A stretch of 64,000 nucleotides of DNA from Pseudonocardia oroxyli (GTDB lineage: Bacteria > Actinomycetota > Actinomycetes > Mycobacteriales > Pseudonocardiaceae), in assembly GCF_900102195.1 (NCBI RefSeq), contig NZ_FNBE01000019.1:93347-157346 (forward strand). The letters are read 5' to 3'. Below the pieces are notes generated by a model, which was not told where the DNA came from, did no database searches, and saw nothing but the letters and a program-made list of their open reading frames with translations. Every line of letters begins with the position of its first letter. The first letter of the stretch is position 1. This document shows, one piece after another, positions 44,579 through 55,073 of this stretch. The position numbers and the translations under genes are program-made.

Positions 44579-46936
44579 TCAGATCGCGCCGCTCTCGTCC
44601 TCGACGTCTCCGCCGCGGACGGGGAGCCGGGTCAGCAGCGCCGCGACCGGCGCGGGCGGCTCGCGCCACGGGTCGGTCGCCCCGGCCTGCACCGCCCGCC
44701 AGATCCGCTCCGGCGTGCAGGGCAGGTCGATGTGCCGGACGCCGAAGGGCGCCAGGGCGTCGATGATCGCGTTCTGCACGGCCGGGGTGGAGCCGATGGT
44801 CGCGGACTCCCCGATCCCCTTGGCGCCCAGCACGTTCATGTGGGTGGGTGTCTCGGTCGTCACGGCGTCGAAGGAGAACAGGTCCGCCGCGGTGGGGATG
44901 TGGTAGTCCGCGAGCGTGGCCGTGGTGGGGTTGCCGTCCGCATCGAACAGCACCTCCTCGAACAGCGCCTGCGCGATGCCCTGCGCCAGCCCGCCGTGCT
45001 GCTGCCCCTCGACGAGCAGCGGGTTCAGCACCCGCCCGCAGTCGTCGACGGCGAGGTGGGTGCGCGGGGTGACCCGCCCGGTCTCGGTGTCGACCTCGAC
45101 CACCGACAGGTGCGCGCCGAACGGGAAGGTCGGGCCCGCCTGCTCCTGGTCGGCGCCCGCGACGATCTCGCCCTCGGCCAGCACCTGCTCCCAGCTCACG
45201 GTCGAGGTGGGCACGCCCGCCACGCCGAACACGCCCTCGGTCAGCTCGACGTCCGCGGGGTCGGCCTCCAGCAGCGCCGCGGCCCGCCGCAGGGCCTGCT
45301 CCCGGACGTCGTCCGCCGCGACCCGCACCGCGGACCCGCCCATCTGCAGGGACCGCGAGCCGCCGGTGCCGCCGCCGCGGGGCACGCTCGCGGTGTCCGA
45401 CTGCTCGTAGCGGATGCGGTCCATCGGGATGCCGAGGCGGTCGGACACGAGCATCGCGAACGCCGTCGCGTGGCCCTGCCCGTGCGCGGACGTGCCCGCC
45501 TGGACCGTGGCCGTCCCGTCCGGATGCACCCGGACCGAGCCGTACTCGCTCCCCCCGCCGCCCGCGGTGATCTCCACGTAGACGGCGAGCCCGATCCCGA
45601 GCTGCACCGGGTCCTTCGCCTCGCGCCTGCTCGCCTGCTCCTCGCGGAGCTTCTCGTAGTCGCCGAGCCGCAGCGCCTCGCGCAACGGCAGGTCGTAGTC
45701 GCCGACGTCGTAGTGCGCACCGACCGGCGTGACCAGCGGGAACGCCGCGGGGTCGAGCAGGTTGCGGCGGCGCAGCTCGATCGGGTCCAGGCCCAGCTCG
45801 GCCGCCGCGATGTCCACCAGCCGCTCCAGGTGGGCCGCGGCCTCGGGCCGCCCGGCCCCGCGGAACGCCCCCATCGGGGTGGTCGTGGTCATCGCCGAGA
45901 CGGCGTCGTAGCCGACCTTCGGGATGTCGTAGACGCCCGGCGCCATCGTGTAGGTCTGGTGGAGCGCCAGCGCCCCGCCGAAGCCGGAGTAGGCGCCCGC
46001 GTCCCCGATCACGCGGCAGCGCAGGCCGGTCATCCGACCGTCCCGGGTCAGGCCCAGCTCGTAGTAGGCGATCTGGCCGCGGCCGTGCGGCATGGACAGC
46101 AGGTTCTCGCTGCGCGTCTCGACCCACGCGACCGGCCGACCGAGCGCGCGGGCGGCCGCGACCGTGGCGGTGTGCTCGGCGAGCACCCCCGCCTTGCCGC
46201 CGAACCCGCCGCCGACGTGGGGCGCGATCACCCGCACCCGCTCCGGCTCGAGGCCGAACAGGCCGGCCAGCTGGTTCCGGAAGCCGTGCGGCATCTGGGT
46301 GGAGACGTGCACGGTGAGCGGGAGGTCCGCACCGGTCGTCGGGTCGGCCAGGATCGCGTTGCCCTCCATCGGCACCACGGCGAGGCGCTGGTTGACCATC
46401 CGCGCCCGGACGACGACCTCGGCGCCCTCCAGCGCCGCCGCGCTGTCCGACGCGCGGAGCCCCGCCGCGACGTTCGAGCCCAGCTCGGGGAACTGCAGCT
46501 CGGCGTCCGGCGCCAGCGCCGCCTCCGGGTCGACGACCGCGGGCAGCGGGTCGTAGTCGACCTCCACCAGCTCGGCGGCGTCGACGGCCTGCGCGCGGGT
46601 CCCGGCGACGACCAGGGCCACCGCCTCCCCCACGAAGCGCACCCGGTCGGTGGCCAGCGGCGGGCGCGGGGTGCCCGGATTGAGCACCACCAGGCCGTGG
46701 TGTGGCGGCAGGTCCAGGTCGGCGGCGGTGAAGACGCCGACGACGCCGTCCGCCCCGGCGGCCGCCGCCGTGTCGATCCCCTCGATCAGCGCGTGCGCCA
46801 CCGGCGAGCGGACGAACACCGCGTGCAGCACGTCCGTGCGCGCCGCGGCCAGGTTGCCGACATAGGTGGTGGCGCCGGTCAGGAGCTCGGGGTCTTCGAC
46901 CCTGCGCACCGAGGTTCCCAGGATGGATCCAGGCAT
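44579..46936 (-). CDS. Molybdopterin-binding large subunit, CoxL form II type
   Basis: A 785-residue xanthine-dehydrogenase-family large subunit. The N-terminal a/b hammerhead domain includes DPELLTGATTYVGNL; the molybdopterin part has HVGGGFGGKAG, MGAFRGAGRPEA and GQGHATAFAM, and near the end GAKGIGESATIG with the catalytic Glu. AFRGAGR matches the form II motif (AYRGAGR), not the form I CO-dehydrogenase loop with Cys, so the substrate may not be CO. The FAD and 2Fe-2S subunits are missing from the neighbourhood. ATG 46936 is 7 nt from TAGGGT (46944-46949), probably leaderless. Confidence 0.85.
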   Translation of the reverse strand: MPGSILGTSVRRVEDPELLTGATTYVGNLAAARTDVLHAVFVRSPVAHALIEGIDTAAAAGADGVVGVFTAADLDLPPHHGLVVLNPGTPRPPLATDRVRFVGEAVALVVAGTRAQAVDAAELVEVDYDPLPAVVDPEAALAPDAELQFPELGSNVAAGLRASDSAAALEGAEVVVRARMVNQRLAVVPMEGNAILADPTTGADLPLTVHVSTQMPHGFRNQLAGLFGLEPERVRVIAPHVGGGFGGKAGVLAEHTATVAAARALGRPVAWVETRSENLLSMPHGRGQIAYYELGLTRDGRMTGLRCRVIGDAGAYSGFGGALALHQTYTMAPGVYDIPKVGYDAVSAMTTTTPMGAFRGAGRPEAAAHLERLVDIAAAELGLDPIELRRRNLLDPAAFPLVTPVGAHYDVGDYDLPLREALRLGDYEKLREEQASRREAKDPVQLGIGLAVYVEITAGGGGSEYGSVRVHPDGTATVQAGTSAHGQGHATAFAMLVSDRLGIPMDRIRYEQSDTASVPRGGGTGGSRSLQMGGSAVRVAADDVREQALRRAAALLEADPADVELTEGVFGVAGVPTSTVSWEQVLAEGEIVAGADQEQAGPTFPFGAHLSVVEVDTETGRVTPRTHLAVDDCGRVLNPLLVEGQQHGGLAQGIAQALFEEVLFDADGNPTTATLADYHIPTAADLFSFDAVTTETPTHMNVLGAKGIGESATIGSTPAVQNAIIDALAPFGVRHIDLPCTPERIWRAVQAGATDPWREPPAPVAALLTRLPVRGGDVEDESGAI

Positions 46937-47031
46937 GGAGACCACCCTACCCCGGAAACGGTGGGTCCTCCGCTTGTACCGGCGCCGGAGATCACGCCCG
47001 GTCGCCGCCCGCCCGGGGGTAGCGTCCTCCC

Positions 47032-48687
<1,656 letters not shown>

Positions 48688-48701
48688 CCCCCGCAGCCGG
48701 T

Positions 48702-48767
48702 CCGCATTGCGGGGCCACAACTGCCGTTTCCGACCCCGGATCCGGCGGTTGTGGCTCCACACTGCGG
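48702..48767. terminator. Imperfect 25-bp hairpin between fumA and pat
   Basis: CCGCATTGCGGGGCCACAAC (48702 onward, 25 bp) pairs with 48743-48767 with four mismatches around a 16-nt loop. It lies between the convergent stops at 48687 and 48785. No T-tract. Probable bidirectional terminator, the third of this kind in the window. Confidence 0.6.
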
Positions 48768-48784
48768 TCAGCTCGGCGGAGGGT

Positions 48785-51589
48785 TCAGCGGAGGCGTCTC
48801 GGGCCCTGGTCGTCCCTGGTCGGGGATGGGCCCAGGACCACTCTCGCGCCGGTCACGAAGGCGCCCTCCGGGCCGGCCAGCACCGGGTCCAGGGCCAGCG
48901 AGCGCACCTCCGGCAGCTCCTCGGCCATGGCCCCGACCCGCAGGGCCAGGTCCTCCAGGGCGTCGAGCCGGGCGGGTTCGCCGCCGCGGTAGCCGGTGAG
49001 CAGCGGTGCCGCCCGCGGCGCGCGGACCAGCGCGGCCGCGTCCTCGCGGGTGAGCGGGACGACCCGGTAGGCGCGGTCGTCGAGCAGCTGGGTGGCCATG
49101 CCGGACAGGCCGAAGGACAGCAGCGAGCCGAACGACGGGTCCTCCGCCACCTCCATCACGCACGACGGCCCCTTCGGCGCCATCCGCTGCACGTAGACCT
49201 CGGACTTCCCGGTGACCTTCATCAGCTCCGCGTAGGCACGCAGCACCGCGGCCTCCGAACCCAGGTCCAGCCGCACCCCCACCAGGTCGGTGCGGTGCCG
49301 CCAGCGGTCCCCCACCGCCTTGAGCGCGATCGGGTAGCCGAGCTCCTTCGCCGCCTTCGCCACGGCGATCTCCCCCTCCACGAGCCGGAACTCGACGAGG
49401 CTGATCCCGAAGCAGGCCAGCAGCTCCACGGCCTCGGCGTCGGTCAGCGCCCGCTCCCCGGCCGCCGCCCAGTCCCCCACGCCGAGCCGGTCGACGACCT
49501 CCCGCGCCGCCTCGAGGTCGATGCCCTCTGGCCGCGCCAGCTCACCCATCGGCTGCTCGCGCCAGTCCGCGTACCGGGCCACCCGGGACAGCGCCTGCAC
49601 CGCCCGCTCGGGGCTGGCGTACGACGGCACGGACCCGGGTCCCGGCGTGCCGTCCGGCAGCGGCTGGGCCAGCTCGGCGGGCACGCCCTCGACGGCGAGG
49701 AAGACCGCGACCACCGGCTTGTCCGCCTTGGCCGAGGTCTCGCGCAGCACCCGCGCGTACTCCAGGCCCGGGGTCGCGATCGGCGGCACGAACACCACGA
49801 CCAGCGCGTCCGCCGCGTCCGCGCCGTCCGCGGCGAGCGCGCGCTCCACCGCCACCCCGAACTCCTCCGGCGTGGCCGCAGCGCCGACGTCCACCGGGTC
49901 GGCCGCCGCCGTCATGCCCTCGTCGATCAACGCGTCCGTGACCAGGACGTTCAGCGCCGTGGAGTTGCCGACGACCGCGACCCGCCGCCCGCGCGGCAGC
50001 GGCTGGTAGGCCAGCAGCAGCGCGGTGTCGAAGAGCTGGGCGATCGTCTCCACGCGGATGACTCCGGACTGCTCGAACAGCGCGCGCACGCTCGCGTCGT
50101 CGATCGGGACCGCGGCCTCCCGCAGCCGGGCGGGCGAGGTGTTGCGGCCGGACTTGACCGCGACCACCGGCTTGCTGCGGGCCAGCCGCCGGGCGAGCCT
50201 GCCGAACTTGCGCGGGTTGCCGAAGGTCTCCAGGTACAGCAGCACGACGTCCGTGGCCGTGTCCGTCTGCCAGTACTGCAGCAGGTCGTTCGCCGAGACG
50301 TCCGCCCGGTTGCCCGCGCTGACGAACGTGGACAGCCCCAGGCCCCGCGACTGCGCGCTGGCCAGGATCGCGGTGCCCAGCGCGCCGGACTGGCAGAAGA
50401 AGCCGACCCGGCCGCGGCTGGGCAGGTCCGGGGCGAGGGTGGCGTTGAGCCGCACCCCGTCGTCGAGGTTCGCCACGCCGAGGGCGTTCGGGCCGATGAC
50501 CCGCATGCCGTGGGCGCGGGCCTCGGTGACCAGCTTGCGCTCGGCGCTGGTGCCGTCCGCGCCCGCGTCCGCGAACCCGGAGCTGACGACCACGAGCGCC
50601 TTGACGCCCTTCTCCAGACACGAGTCCATGACCTCGTCGACGCCGGCCGCCGGGATCGCGACGACGGCGAGGTCCACCGGGTCGGGGATGTCCGTCACCG
50701 AGGCGTAGGCGCGCACACCGCGCACCGAGCGGGCGTCCGGGTTCACCGGGTAGACCGGCCCGGAGAAGTTGGCGCGCAACAGGTTCGCCAGCACCGCGTG
50801 GCCGACCTTGGAGGGGTCGGTGCTCGCCCCGATCACCGCGACGGAGGTCGGGTGCAGCACGTTGGTCACGCTGCGCGCCTCGGCGGCCTGCTCGCGCGAG
50901 TCCCGCACCGCGAGCGAGCGCTCGGTGGGGTCGATGTCGAACTCCAGGTGCAGCACGCCCTCGGCGAACGCCCGCCGCACCTGGTAGCCCGCCTCGCGGA
51001 AGACGCGGACCATCGTGTGGTTCTCGACCAGCACCTCGGCCTCGAACCGGTCGAGGCCCTTCTCCCGCGCCGCCGCGGCGAGGTGCTCCAGCAGGATCGA
51101 CCCGAGCCCGCGGCCCTGGTGGTCGTCCCGCACCACGAACGCCACCTCGGCGGAGGTGACCGGGGCCTGCGGGTCCTTCGGGTCGGACAGGCCCTCGTAC
51201 CGGCCGACCGCGATGATCTCGTCGCCGAGCAGCGCCACGAACGCCACGCGCTTGTCGTGGTCCACGGTGACGAACCGCTCCAGGTCGCGCGGGGGGATCC
51301 GCGGGTAGGGCCCGAAGTAGCGCAGGTAGCGGGTGCGGTCGGAGAGCTGCTGGTGGAAGGCCAGCAGTGCGTCCGCGTCCGACGGGAGGATCGGGCGCAG
51401 GTGCACGATCCGGCCGTCGGAGGCGACGATGTCCGCCTCCCAGTGCCGCGGGTAGGCCGTACTCGCCTGCCCGGCCGGGTCGGTCGGGTCGGCGTCCGCG
51501 GTGGCGGTGGTCGCGGCGGGGGTCGTCGCGGCGGCAGTCGTCGCGGCGGCAGTCGTCGCGGCGGGGGTGCTCTCGGTGGTGTCCGGCAT
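48785..51589 (-). CDS. GNAT acetyltransferase fused to acyl-CoA synthetase (NDP-forming) domains, Pat-like
   Basis: A 934-residue protein with a low-complexity Ala/Thr N-terminus (about 5-40, encoded by 15-bp repeats). An N-terminal GNAT domain follows (about 60-225: VAFVVRDDHQGRGLGSILLEHL). The acyl-CoA-synthetase-like part (240-930) has the CoA-binding VAVIGASTDPSKVGHAVL, SGALGTAILASA and an ATP-grasp end. Such fusions act as protein lysine acetyltransferases of the Pat type in other bacteria. The start is 3 bp after the acuC stop, so they are coupled. The catalytic His of active synthetases is not obvious, so this may be a sensor domain. Confidence 0.8.
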   Translation of the reverse strand: MPDTTESTPAATTAAATTAAATTPAATTATADADPTDPAGQASTAYPRHWEADIVASDGRIVHLRPILPSDADALLAFHQQLSDRTRYLRYFGPYPRIPPRDLERFVTVDHDKRVAFVALLGDEIIAVGRYEGLSDPKDPQAPVTSAEVAFVVRDDHQGRGLGSILLEHLAAAAREKGLDRFEAEVLVENHTMVRVFREAGYQVRRAFAEGVLHLEFDIDPTERSLAVRDSREQAAEARSVTNVLHPTSVAVIGASTDPSKVGHAVLANLLRANFSGPVYPVNPDARSVRGVRAYASVTDIPDPVDLAVVAIPAAGVDEVMDSCLEKGVKALVVVSSGFADAGADGTSAERKLVTEARAHGMRVIGPNALGVANLDDGVRLNATLAPDLPSRGRVGFFCQSGALGTAILASAQSRGLGLSTFVSAGNRADVSANDLLQYWQTDTATDVVLLYLETFGNPRKFGRLARRLARSKPVVAVKSGRNTSPARLREAAVPIDDASVRALFEQSGVIRVETIAQLFDTALLLAYQPLPRGRRVAVVGNSTALNVLVTDALIDEGMTAAADPVDVGAAATPEEFGVAVERALAADGADAADALVVVFVPPIATPGLEYARVLRETSAKADKPVVAVFLAVEGVPAELAQPLPDGTPGPGSVPSYASPERAVQALSRVARYADWREQPMGELARPEGIDLEAAREVVDRLGVGDWAAAGERALTDAEAVELLACFGISLVEFRLVEGEIAVAKAAKELGYPIALKAVGDRWRHRTDLVGVRLDLGSEAAVLRAYAELMKVTGKSEVYVQRMAPKGPSCVMEVAEDPSFGSLLSFGLSGMATQLLDDRAYRVVPLTREDAAALVRAPRAAPLLTGYRGGEPARLDALEDLALRVGAMAEELPEVRSLALDPVLAGPEGAFVTGARVVLGPSPTRDDQGPRRLR

Positions 51590-51592
51590 GGC

Positions 51593-52765
51593 TCAGTCCC
51601 GGGGGTCGTCAGGGTCGAGGCCGTGGAGGGGGAACAGCGCGCGGCGGGCGTCGACCAGGCCTGCGTCCACCCGGTCCGCCTCGCCGTCCCCCCAGGCGCT
51701 GAAGGTGGGGTCCCCGCCGTCGGTCATCGCGACCGGCAGCGGGGCGCGGGTCAGGCCCGTGGTGTGGGCGGTCCAGTCCGCGGGGATGGAGGTCGCCGGG
51801 TCGAGGTCGCGGTCCAGCACGGTGGCGAGCAGGTGGGTCCAGGAGCGCGGCACCACCCGGAACAGCGAGTACCCGCCGCCGCCGAGGACCAGCCACTTCC
51901 CGCCCGCGACGCGCTCGGCCAGCTCGCGCATCGCCTGGTAGGTGGCGCGGTGCCCGTCGACCGTCAGCTCCAGGTTGGCCAGCGGGTCCTCGGAGTGGGT
52001 GTCCGCCCCGCACTCGCTGACCAGGATCTGCGGCTGGAACTCCTCCAGCAGGCTCGGCACCACGGCGTGGAAGGCCCGCAGCCAGCCCTGGTCGCGGGTG
52101 CCCGGGGGCAGCGGCACGTTCACCGAGTACCCCTCCCCCGGGCCCTTGCCCAGCTCGGCGGGCCAGCCGGTGCCCGGCCACAGCGTCAGCGGGTGCTGGT
52201 GCAGCGACACCGTCATCACCCGTGGGTCGTCGTAGAAGGCGACCTGGACACCGTCCCCGTGGTGCACGTCGACGTCCACGTAGGCGATCCGCTCGTAGCC
52301 CTGCTCGAGCAGCCACGCGATCGCCACCGCACAGTCGTTGTAGATGCAGAAGCCCGCCGCGCGCCCCGGCATGGCGTGGTGCAGCCCGCCCGCGAGGTTC
52401 ACCGCGCGGTCCGCTCGGCCCTCGGCGATCTCGCGCGCCGCGAGCAGCGAGCCCCCGCAGATGAGCGACGCGGCCTCGTGCATCCCGAAGAAGATCGGGT
52501 TGTCGTCCGTGCCGAGCCCGTGTCCGACGTCGAACGGCATCTCCGGCGCGGACCGCACCGCGGTGAGCAGTCCCGGCTCGTGCACCCGCAGCAGGTCCTC
52601 CTCGGTCGCGGGCTCGGGTTCGAGCAGCTCCACTCCGTCGAGCACGCCCAGCTCACGGGCCAGCCGCATGGTGAGGTCCAGGCGCACGGGGTTGAGCGGG
52701 TGGTCGTCCGAGAGCTGGTAACGGAGGAACTCCGGTGTCCAGACCACCGAGGTGCGCGCACTCAT
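51593..52765 (-). CDS. acuC: AcuC-type class I histone-deacetylase-like protein
   Basis: A 390-residue HDAC-fold deacetylase. It has DHPLNPVRLDLTM, the paired His in LAGGLHHAMPGRAAGFCIYND, the metal ligands DVDVHHGDGVQ, and SECGADTH with the third Asp, then GGGGYS. In Bacillus AcuC deacetylates acetyl-CoA synthetase. Here its stop is 3 bp before the GNAT/acyl-CoA-synthetase gene, giving a writer-eraser pair. ATG 52765 lies 7 nt from a reverse-strand TACGGT (52773-52778), so it is probably leaderless; the open frame upstream is rejected. Confidence 0.9.
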   Translation of the reverse strand: MSARTSVVWTPEFLRYQLSDDHPLNPVRLDLTMRLARELGVLDGVELLEPEPATEEDLLRVHEPGLLTAVRSAPEMPFDVGHGLGTDDNPIFFGMHEAASLICGGSLLAAREIAEGRADRAVNLAGGLHHAMPGRAAGFCIYNDCAVAIAWLLEQGYERIAYVDVDVHHGDGVQVAFYDDPRVMTVSLHQHPLTLWPGTGWPAELGKGPGEGYSVNVPLPPGTRDQGWLRAFHAVVPSLLEEFQPQILVSECGADTHSEDPLANLELTVDGHRATYQAMRELAERVAGGKWLVLGGGGYSLFRVVPRSWTHLLATVLDRDLDPATSIPADWTAHTTGLTRAPLPVAMTDGGDPTFSAWGDGEADRVDAGLVDARRALFPLHGLDPDDPRD

Positions 52766-53217
52766 GCTGCGGACCGTAGGCGAAGTGCGCCCCGGGGGCC
52801 ACGGACGAGGCCGCACGGGCGCACGTCCCGGGCCCGCCCGCCTCCGCGGGCCACCCTCCGACGCGTTGGTCGGCACCGCCACCCGAACCGCCGCGCACCG
52901 TCTATCCTGGGCGCCAGGCTGATGCCCGCGGGGGCCGACGGGCCCTCGGGCGCGCTCGGCCCGGCACGGGACGCACGCCGGCCCACCCGAGCGGCACCAC
53001 CCACCACGCGGTGACCCCACGGCGACCGCCGTCGGGGCCGGCTCCACTCCTGTCCACCCGAGTCCACCGAGTCGATCACCGCGGGCCCCGCCCGCGCCGT
53101 GGTCGCCGACACCCACGACCACGCGATCCACGACCACGCGCGGCCCCGCCCGGCCGCCGCGGCGGCGACCCGCACGAGCCCGCCGCTAGACTGGTCTACC
53201 GAACGAAGGGGCCGGCC
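52766..53217. other. Intergenic region between acuC and ideR, no gene supported
   Basis: 452 bp of GC-rich sequence between divergent genes. It holds the acuC -10 box (52773-52778), a TATCCT box (52903-52908) and a 30-codon frame from ATG 52922 (MPAGADGPSGALG...) without ribosome binding site. A TAGACT lies at 53187-53192, about 25 nt before the ideR start, with GAAGGGG after it. The small frame is possible but weak. No riboswitch recognised. Confidence 0.4.
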
Positions 53218-53937
53218 GTGAACGATCTCATCGACACCACCGAGATGTACCTCCGGACAGTCTACGAGCTGGAGGAGGAGGGTGTCGTCCCGCTTCGCGC
53301 GCGGATCGCCGAACGCCTCGGCCAGAGCGGTCCGACCGTGAGCCAGACCGTCGCGCGCATGGAGCGCGACGGGCTCGTCGTCGTCGCGGGCGACCGGCAC
53401 CTGGAGCTGACCGACGACGGACGCGCCCGCGCGGTCGCGGTGATGCGCAAGCACCGGCTGGCCGAGCGCCTGCTGATCGACGTGATCGGGCTCGAGTGGG
53501 AGCTGGTGCACGCCGAGGCCTGCCGCTGGGAGCACGTGATGAGCGACGCCGTGGAGCGCAAGCTCGTCGCACTGCTCGACGACCCGCAGGTCTCCCCCTA
53601 CGGCAACCCGATCCCGGGGCTGGACGAGCTGCGCGAGAGCGTGGACGGCACCCCGCGCCCGGTCACCGCCCCGCCGACGCTCGAGGTCGGGCTGCAGCGG
53701 CTCGACGAGTTCGCCCGCCGCGGCGGCGGCCGCGTCGAGGTGCGCCGGATCGCCGAGCACGTCCAGGTGGACGCGGACCTGATGGGCGAGCTCAAGCTCG
53801 CCGGCATCGTGCCCGGTCGAGACGTCGAGGTCGGCGGGATCCCGCGCTTCGGGGACGCCGTGCCGGTCACCGCGGACGGCGAGACCTCCGCCGTGGCCCC
53901 GCTGATCGCCCACGCGGTCCTCGTCCGCGCGGCCTGA
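53218..53937 (+). CDS. ideR: Iron-dependent regulator, DtxR/IdeR family
   Basis: A 239-residue metal-dependent repressor. The N-terminal winged helix (RIAERLGQSGPTVSQTVARM) binds DNA; all expected metal ligands are present: Met10, Cys102, Glu105 and His106 for the primary site, His79, Glu83 and His98 for the ancillary site. A C-terminal SH3-like domain follows. With Fe(II) it should repress siderophore and iron uptake genes and activate storage. GTG 53218 has GAAGGGG just upstream and starts VNDLIDTTEMYLRT, matching IdeR. Confidence 0.95.
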   Translation: MNDLIDTTEMYLRTVYELEEEGVVPLRARIAERLGQSGPTVSQTVARMERDGLVVVAGDRHLELTDDGRARAVAVMRKHRLAERLLIDVIGLEWELVHAEACRWEHVMSDAVERKLVALLDDPQVSPYGNPIPGLDELRESVDGTPRPVTAPPTLEVGLQRLDEFARRGGGRVEVRRIAEHVQVDADLMGELKLAGIVPGRDVEVGGIPRFGDAVPVTADGETSAVAPLIAHAVLVRAA

Positions 53938-54042
53938 GCCCGGCCGCCCGCGCCGCTCCGAGTTCTTCGCCGCGTCCCTCTCCGCGTCCCTCGCCGGGCC
54001 CCTCACCGAGTTCCTCTCGGCACCCGCCGCCCCGCGCGCACC

Positions 54043-54074
54043 GTGCGGGAGCCGTCGTGAGACGGTTCCCGCAC
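54043..54074 (+). terminator. Hairpin terminator downstream of ideR
   Basis: GTGCGGGAGCCGTC and GACGGTTCCCGCAC pair over 14 bp with one mismatch around the loop GTGA. It lies between the ideR stop (53937) and the galE start (54103). No T-tract. Likely ends the ideR transcript. Confidence 0.6.
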
Positions 54075-54102
54075 CGAGAGCCACGGACAAGAGGAGACCC
54101 TC

Positions 54103-55062
54103 GTGAAGCTGCTCGTCACCGGCGGCGCAGGCTATGTCGGCAGCGTCAACGCGGCGCACCTGGTCGAGGCGGGGCACGAGGTCGTCGTGCTCGACGACCT
54201 CTCGACCGGCCACGCGGACGCGGTGCCGGAGGGGGCCCGGTTCGTCGAGGGCGAGCTGTCCGAGGCGGCGGGCCCGCTGCTGGCCGAGGGCTTCGACGGA
54301 GTCCTCCACTTCGCGGCGAAGTCCCTGGTCGGCGAGTCGGTGGCGAAGCCGGAGCTCTACTGGGACGGCAACGTGGTGGCCACCTTCCGGCTGCTCGAGG
54401 CCATCCGGGAGCACGGCACCCCGCGGCTGGTCTTCTCGTCGACCGCCGCCACCTACGGCGAGCCGGAGCGGACCCCGATCCGGGAGGACGCGCCGACGCG
54501 GCCGACCAACCCCTACGGCGCCAGCAAGCTCGCCATCGACACGATGATCACCTCCTACGCCCACGCCCACGGCCTCGCCGCGGTCAGCCTGCGCTACTTC
54601 AACGTCGCGGGTGCGCACGGCCGCTTCGGCGAGCGCCACGCCGTGGAGACCCACCTGATCCCGATCGTGCTGCAGGTCGCGAGCGGCTCCCGCGAGTCCG
54701 TCGCGATGTACGGCGACGACTGGCCCACCCCGGACGGCACCTGCGTGCGCGACTACATCCACGTGGACGACCTGGCCGAGGCGCACCAGCTGGCGCTGCA
54801 GAAGGCGCAGCCCGGCACCCACGCGATCTACAACCTCGGCAGCGGCACGGGCTACTCGGTGCTGCAGGTCGTGCAGGCCTGCCGGGCCGTGACGGGTCAC
54901 CCCATCCCCGCGACCACCGCGCCGCGCCGCGCCGGCGACCCCGCCGTGCTGATCGCCTCCAGCGAGGCCGCGGCCAGCGACCTGGGCTGGAAGCCCGTGC
55001 GGACGCTCGAGGACATGGTCGGGGACGCCTGGCGCTTCACCCGGGACCGCGCGGGGGCCTGA
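54103..55062 (+). CDS. galE: UDP-glucose 4-epimerase
   Basis: Interconverts UDP-glucose and UDP-galactose, or the related N-acetyl sugars, for cell-wall polysaccharide. The 319-residue extended SDR has TGGAGYVGSVNAAHL, the Thr/Ser triad region VFSSTAATYG, and YGASK with the catalytic Tyr and Lys. LRYFNVAGAHG and DYIHVDDLAEAH follow, as is typical of GalE. GTG 54103 follows AGGAGA. In mycobacteria galE is near ideR/sigB as well, so the placement agrees. Confidence 0.92.
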   Translation: MKLLVTGGAGYVGSVNAAHLVEAGHEVVVLDDLSTGHADAVPEGARFVEGELSEAAGPLLAEGFDGVLHFAAKSLVGESVAKPELYWDGNVVATFRLLEAIREHGTPRLVFSSTAATYGEPERTPIREDAPTRPTNPYGASKLAIDTMITSYAHAHGLAAVSLRYFNVAGAHGRFGERHAVETHLIPIVLQVASGSRESVAMYGDDWPTPDGTCVRDYIHVDDLAEAHQLALQKAQPGTHAIYNLGSGTGYSVLQVVQACRAVTGHPIPATTAPRRAGDPAVLIASSEAAASDLGWKPVRTLEDMVGDAWRFTRDRAGA

Positions 55063-55073
55063 GCGCAGCGGGC

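Noticed and set aside
48707..53014. 1435-codon forward frame
   Set aside because: It is the antisense of acuC and the GNAT fusion gene; low-complexity Arg/Gly/His composition without any domain.
52922..53014. 30-codon small ORF upstream of ideR
   Set aside because: No ribosome binding site, low-complexity composition; kept only as part of the intergenic note.
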